DNA of 64,000 nucleotides from Leptotrichia sp. oral taxon 498 (GTDB lineage Bacteria; Fusobacteriota; Fusobacteriia; Fusobacteriales; Leptotrichiaceae): NCBI RefSeq assembly GCF_002240055.1, contig NZ_CP016753.1, positions 806,001 to 870,000 of the forward strand, read 5' to 3'. Shown piece by piece: positions 61,174 to 64,000 of this stretch (position 1 is its first letter; each line of letters starts with the position of its first letter). The notes under the pieces were generated by a model. It saw only the letters and a program-made list of their open reading frames with translations, ran no database searches and was not told where the DNA came from. The position numbers and the translations under genes were made by a program.

Positions 61174-62378
61174 TGGCGTTAAAAAATTTTTTTAAATTTG
61201 GAAAAAAGAAGAAAAAAGAAGAAGAGATTGAAGAAACTAAAGAAACTGAAAAAAATGAAAAAATTAAAAAAAATATAGAAAACAAAGAAAATAAAGAAAA
61301 TGATAAAGAAGAAAAAACAAAAAAAGGCAATGAAATTTCTGAAAAAAATAAAAAAAATAAAAAATTAGAAAATGAAAAAAAATCAGAAGAAAACAAAAAT
61401 GAAAAAGGAAAAGAAGAAAAAGAAAAAAAAGAAGAAAAAATTGAAAAAACTAAGAAAAAACCAAAGTTAAAACCGTTAAAAGATAGACTTGCCACACCTA
61501 AAAAAGGATTTTTCTCAAAATTGAAAGAGATGTTTTTGGGAAAAACAATTGACGATGAACTTTATGAAGAGTTGGAAGAACTGCTTATTCAATCTGATAT
61601 TGGAATGGATATGACGATGGAAATTGTGGCAGATTTGGAAAAACAAGTTGACAAAAAGAGATTGAAAGCGTCGCAGGATGTCTATGAGGAATTGAAGGAA
61701 CTACTGAAAAGTAAGTTGGTCTACAACACCGAAGAAAATACGAAACTTGATATTCAAGATGGAAAACTTAATATTATTTTGGTAGTTGGAGTAAATGGAG
61801 TTGGAAAGACGACTTCGATTGGGAAAATTGCGAAAAAGTTAAAGGATAAAGGAAAAAAGGTTATAATTGGAGCTGGAGATACATTTAGAGCGGCTGCAAT
61901 TGAACAGATTGAGGAATGGGGGAAAAGGACAGGAGTTGAAGTTGTGAAACAATCTCACGGAAGTGATCCTGCGGCTGTCATATTTGATACGGTAAAAACA
62001 GCTAAAAATCGAAATTTTGATGTGGCAATACTGGATACTGCGGGAAGACTTCATAATAAAAGAGATTTGATGAAAGAGCTGGAAAAAATTAATAAAATTA
62101 TAAAAGAACAATCGGGAAATGATAAATTTGAAACACTTCTTGTAATTGACAGCACGACTGGGCAAAATGGGCTTGAACAAGCTAAAATCTTTAACGAAAT
62201 TGTGGATTTAACAGGTATTATTTTGACTAAGTTTGATGGAACTGCAAAAGGTGGAATTATTTTTCCGATAACTAATGAATTAAAAAAGCCAATTAAATTT
62301 ATTGGAGTTGGGGAAGGAATTGAAGATCTTAGAAAATTTGATTCTAAAGAGTTTGTAGAAGCGATTTTTTCTGATTAG
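61173..62378 (+). CDS. ftsY: Signal recognition particle receptor FtsY
   Basis: GTPase that receives the SRP-ribosome complex at the membrane. The 401-residue protein has a long, highly charged K/E-rich N-terminal domain (residues about 10-105), then the NG core: GVNGVGKTTSIGK (G1), DTAGRLHNKRD (G3), TKFDGTAKGG (G4) and a closing GEGIEDLRKFD. The charged domain is the usual membrane/translocon-binding part and is simply more repetitive here. The ATG overlaps the tsaB stop. Confidence 0.96.
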   Translation: MALKNFFKFGKKKKKEEEIEETKETEKNEKIKKNIENKENKENDKEEKTKKGNEISEKNKKNKKLENEKKSEENKNEKGKEEKEKKEEKIEKTKKKPKLKPLKDRLATPKKGFFSKLKEMFLGKTIDDELYEELEELLIQSDIGMDMTMEIVADLEKQVDKKRLKASQDVYEELKELLKSKLVYNTEENTKLDIQDGKLNIILVVGVNGVGKTTSIGKIAKKLKDKGKKVIIGAGDTFRAAAIEQIEEWGKRTGVEVVKQSHGSDPAAVIFDTVKTAKNRNFDVAILDTAGRLHNKRDLMKELEKINKIIKEQSGNDKFETLLVIDSTTGQNGLEQAKIFNEIVDLTGIILTKFDGTAKGGIIFPITNELKKPIKFIGVGEGIEDLRKFDSKEFVEAIFSD

Positions 62379-62436
62379 CTTTAAAAAATGTGTGAAAATA
62401 AAAATAAAAAATAAAAAAAGAAATGGAGTTGAAAAA

Positions 62437-63444
62437 ATGTCTAAAAATTTATTAGAAAGTTTGAAGGCTAAAGCAAAAATATTGCAAAAAACAATTATAT
62501 TACCAGAAACGGAAGATCCAAGGGTGTTAAAAGCGGCTGAAAAAGTTATGAGTGAAGGTCTTGCAAAAATTGCACTTGTGGGAAGCGAAGAAAAAATAAA
62601 AAAAGAGGCGGAAAAATTGGGAGTAAATTTGGATGGAGCGATTTTTTATGATCCAAATAACTGTGCGACTATTGACCAAATGTCAGAAATTTTGAGAAAG
62701 AGAAGAGAAAAAAAAGGTATGACTTTTGAAGCGGCAAAAGCCACAATGTTGTCAGATCCTAGATTTTTTGCGGCAATGCTTGTAAAACAAGGAAGAGTTG
62801 ACGGAATGGTCGCAGGTTCGATTTCTCCAACAGCTCATGTACTAAGAGCGTCAATTTTAGTAATTGGACCAAAAGAAGGGCTAAAAACAATTTCAAGTTC
62901 GTTTGTTATGGTAACTGACTCGAACTTTGGAGCAAATGGAACACTTATTTTTACAGATGCGGCAGTTATTCCCAATCCAACGGCGTTACAACTTGCAGAT
63001 ATAGCAATTTCAGCGGTTGAAAAAGCCAAAGTTACAGTTGGGATAAAAGAGCCTAAGGTGGCATTTTTGTCTTATTCAACAAAAGGAAGTGCCGACGGAG
63101 AATCAGTTAGAAAAGTTAGAGAAGCGATTGAAATTTTAAAAATGAGAGATGTGGATTTTGAATTTGATGGAGAAATGCAACTGGATGCGGCAATCGTTCC
63201 AGAAGTGGCAAAACTTAAGGCACCAAACTCAAAAGTGGCAGGAAATGCGAATGTATTAGTTTTCCCTGATTTAAATGCAGGAAATATCGGTTACAAATTG
63301 ACTCAGAGATTTTCAGGTGCGAAAGCGTTAGGACCGTTAATTCAAGGATTAGCTAGACCTGTCCATGATTTATCGAGAGGTTGCAGCGTGGAAGATATAG
63401 TTGAAGTTGTGGCGATTACAGCCGTTGAATCTGATGAAAAATAA
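62437..63444 (+). CDS. pta: Phosphate acetyltransferase
   Basis: Converts acetyl-CoA and phosphate to acetyl phosphate, the first step of acetate production. The 335-residue protein is the short, single-domain Pta with LPETEDPRVLKAA, GRVDGMVAGSISPTA and the active-site segment FLSYSTKGSADGES. I chose ATG 62437 with GGAG 8 bases upstream over the GTG frame at 62392. ackA follows after 44 bases, the normal pair. Confidence 0.96.
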   Translation: MSKNLLESLKAKAKILQKTIILPETEDPRVLKAAEKVMSEGLAKIALVGSEEKIKKEAEKLGVNLDGAIFYDPNNCATIDQMSEILRKRREKKGMTFEAAKATMLSDPRFFAAMLVKQGRVDGMVAGSISPTAHVLRASILVIGPKEGLKTISSSFVMVTDSNFGANGTLIFTDAAVIPNPTALQLADIAISAVEKAKVTVGIKEPKVAFLSYSTKGSADGESVRKVREAIEILKMRDVDFEFDGEMQLDAAIVPEVAKLKAPNSKVAGNANVLVFPDLNAGNIGYKLTQRFSGAKALGPLIQGLARPVHDLSRGCSVEDIVEVVAITAVESDEK

Positions 63445-63488
63445 TAATGATTAAGAAAAAAATAAAAATTTTTGGAGGAAATAAATAG

Positions 63489-64000
63489 ATGAAAATATTA
63501 GTTATAAATAGTGGAAGCTCGTCGTTAAAGTTTGAATTAATTGACATGACAAATGAAAAATCAATTGCAAAAGGACTGTGCGAGAGGATAGGAATTGCAA
63601 ATCCAATGATCAGTTACAAAAATTTGATAAAAGATATAAAAATAACTGAAAAGCCAGAACCTATGGATGATCATAAAATGGCAATTGACGCCGTATTAAA
63701 ACTTCTTCAGGACGACAGTATGGGAGTTATTAAAAGTGTTGATGAAATTGATGCGATAGGGCATAGAGTTGTGCAAGGAGGAGCTTATTTTAAAGATTCG
63801 GCTTTAGTCGATGAAAAAGTTATTTCATTAGTTGAAGAACTTGGAGAACTTGCGCCACTTCACAATCCAGCTGCGGCAATGGGTGTGAGAGTTATGATGG
63901 AACTACTTCCAGATAAAAAAAATGTCGTGGTATTTGACACTTCGTTTCATCAGACAATGGAGCCAAAAGCATATATGTACGCTTTTCCGTATGAAGACTA
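63489..64000 (+). CDS. ackA: Acetate kinase, N-terminal part
   Basis: Makes ATP and acetate from acetyl phosphate and ADP. Only the first 170 codons lie within the window; the frame is still open at base 64000. The family start VLVINSGSSSLKF-like (LVINSGSSSLKFELI) and GHRVVQGG, PLHNPAAAMG and VVFDTSFHQTM motifs are all present. ATG 63489 has TTGGAGGAAA upstream. Normal length is about 400 residues. Confidence 0.96.
   Translation, partial: MKILVINSGSSSLKFELIDMTNEKSIAKGLCERIGIANPMISYKNLIKDIKITEKPEPMDDHKMAIDAVLKLLQDDSMGVIKSVDEIDAIGHRVVQGGAYFKDSALVDEKVISLVEELGELAPLHNPAAAMGVRVMMELLPDKKNVVVFDTSFHQTMEPKAYMYAFPYED

Overview
The window comes from a low-G+C, Gram-negative fusobacterium, most likely Leptotrichia or a close relative in the Leptotrichiaceae. 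Evidence: very AT-rich protein genes with strong AGGAGG ribosome sites, a 16S rRNA with a fusobacterial 5' region, an OmpA-type outer-membrane protein, a heptose adenylyltransferase, and an anaerobic pta-ackA/lactate-permease metabolism. Placement is by inspection only.

Layout. 0-3.7 kb: housekeeping genes (prs end, tsaC), a PilB/GspE-like ATPase and a short-chain dehydrogenase. 3.8-8.7 kb and 13.8-18.9 kb: two almost identical rRNA operons in direct orientation, each 16S-23S-5S-tRNA-Asn; only the second has tRNA-Ile and tRNA-Ala in the 16S-23S spacer. Between them lie an M50 protease, a leftward NAD salvage operon (nadE-pncB-nadM-like) and a DUF2325 gene. 19-22 kb: a copper-chaperone-like gene, a glycosyltransferase, rfbB and rfbC. 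22.5-29.8 kb: a five-gene SWIM / HEAT-like / MoxR / DUF5682 / VWA cluster resembling the E. coli yehLMPQ group, followed by an IS605-type TnpB and a second rfbC. 32-35 kb: a tiny arginine-rich secreted protein and mnmG-rsmG.

35.4-37.9 kb is the most striking part. A chromate-transporter gene is interrupted by a 1.88-kb IStron: a group I intron with recognisable P, Q, R and S core segments fused to a TnpB gene and an IS605-type right end. Removing bases 35889-37771 restores a 181-codon open reading frame exactly, with a U before the 5' splice site and a G at the intron end.

38-64 kb is mostly housekeeping: flavodoxin, yajC, an amidase, rnr, smpB, tex, a frameshifted lactate permease, ileS-lspA, glyQ and glyS split by a two-gene ATPase module, an OmpA-family protein behind two clear promoters and a perfect inverted repeat, then rfaE2-tsaE-tsaB-ftsY-pta-ackA (ackA cut by the window end).

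How it fits together: t6A synthesis (tsaC, tsaE, tsaB), glycine and isoleucine tRNA charging, trans-translation and RNA decay (smpB, rnr), envelope building (rfb genes, rfaE2, amidase, LspA, OmpA) and acetate fermentation are all represented. Mobile and accessory insertions sit between them: two TnpB elements, solitary IS-end hairpins, an ATPase pair inside glyQ-glyS and a duplicated rfbC flanking the MoxR/VWA cluster.
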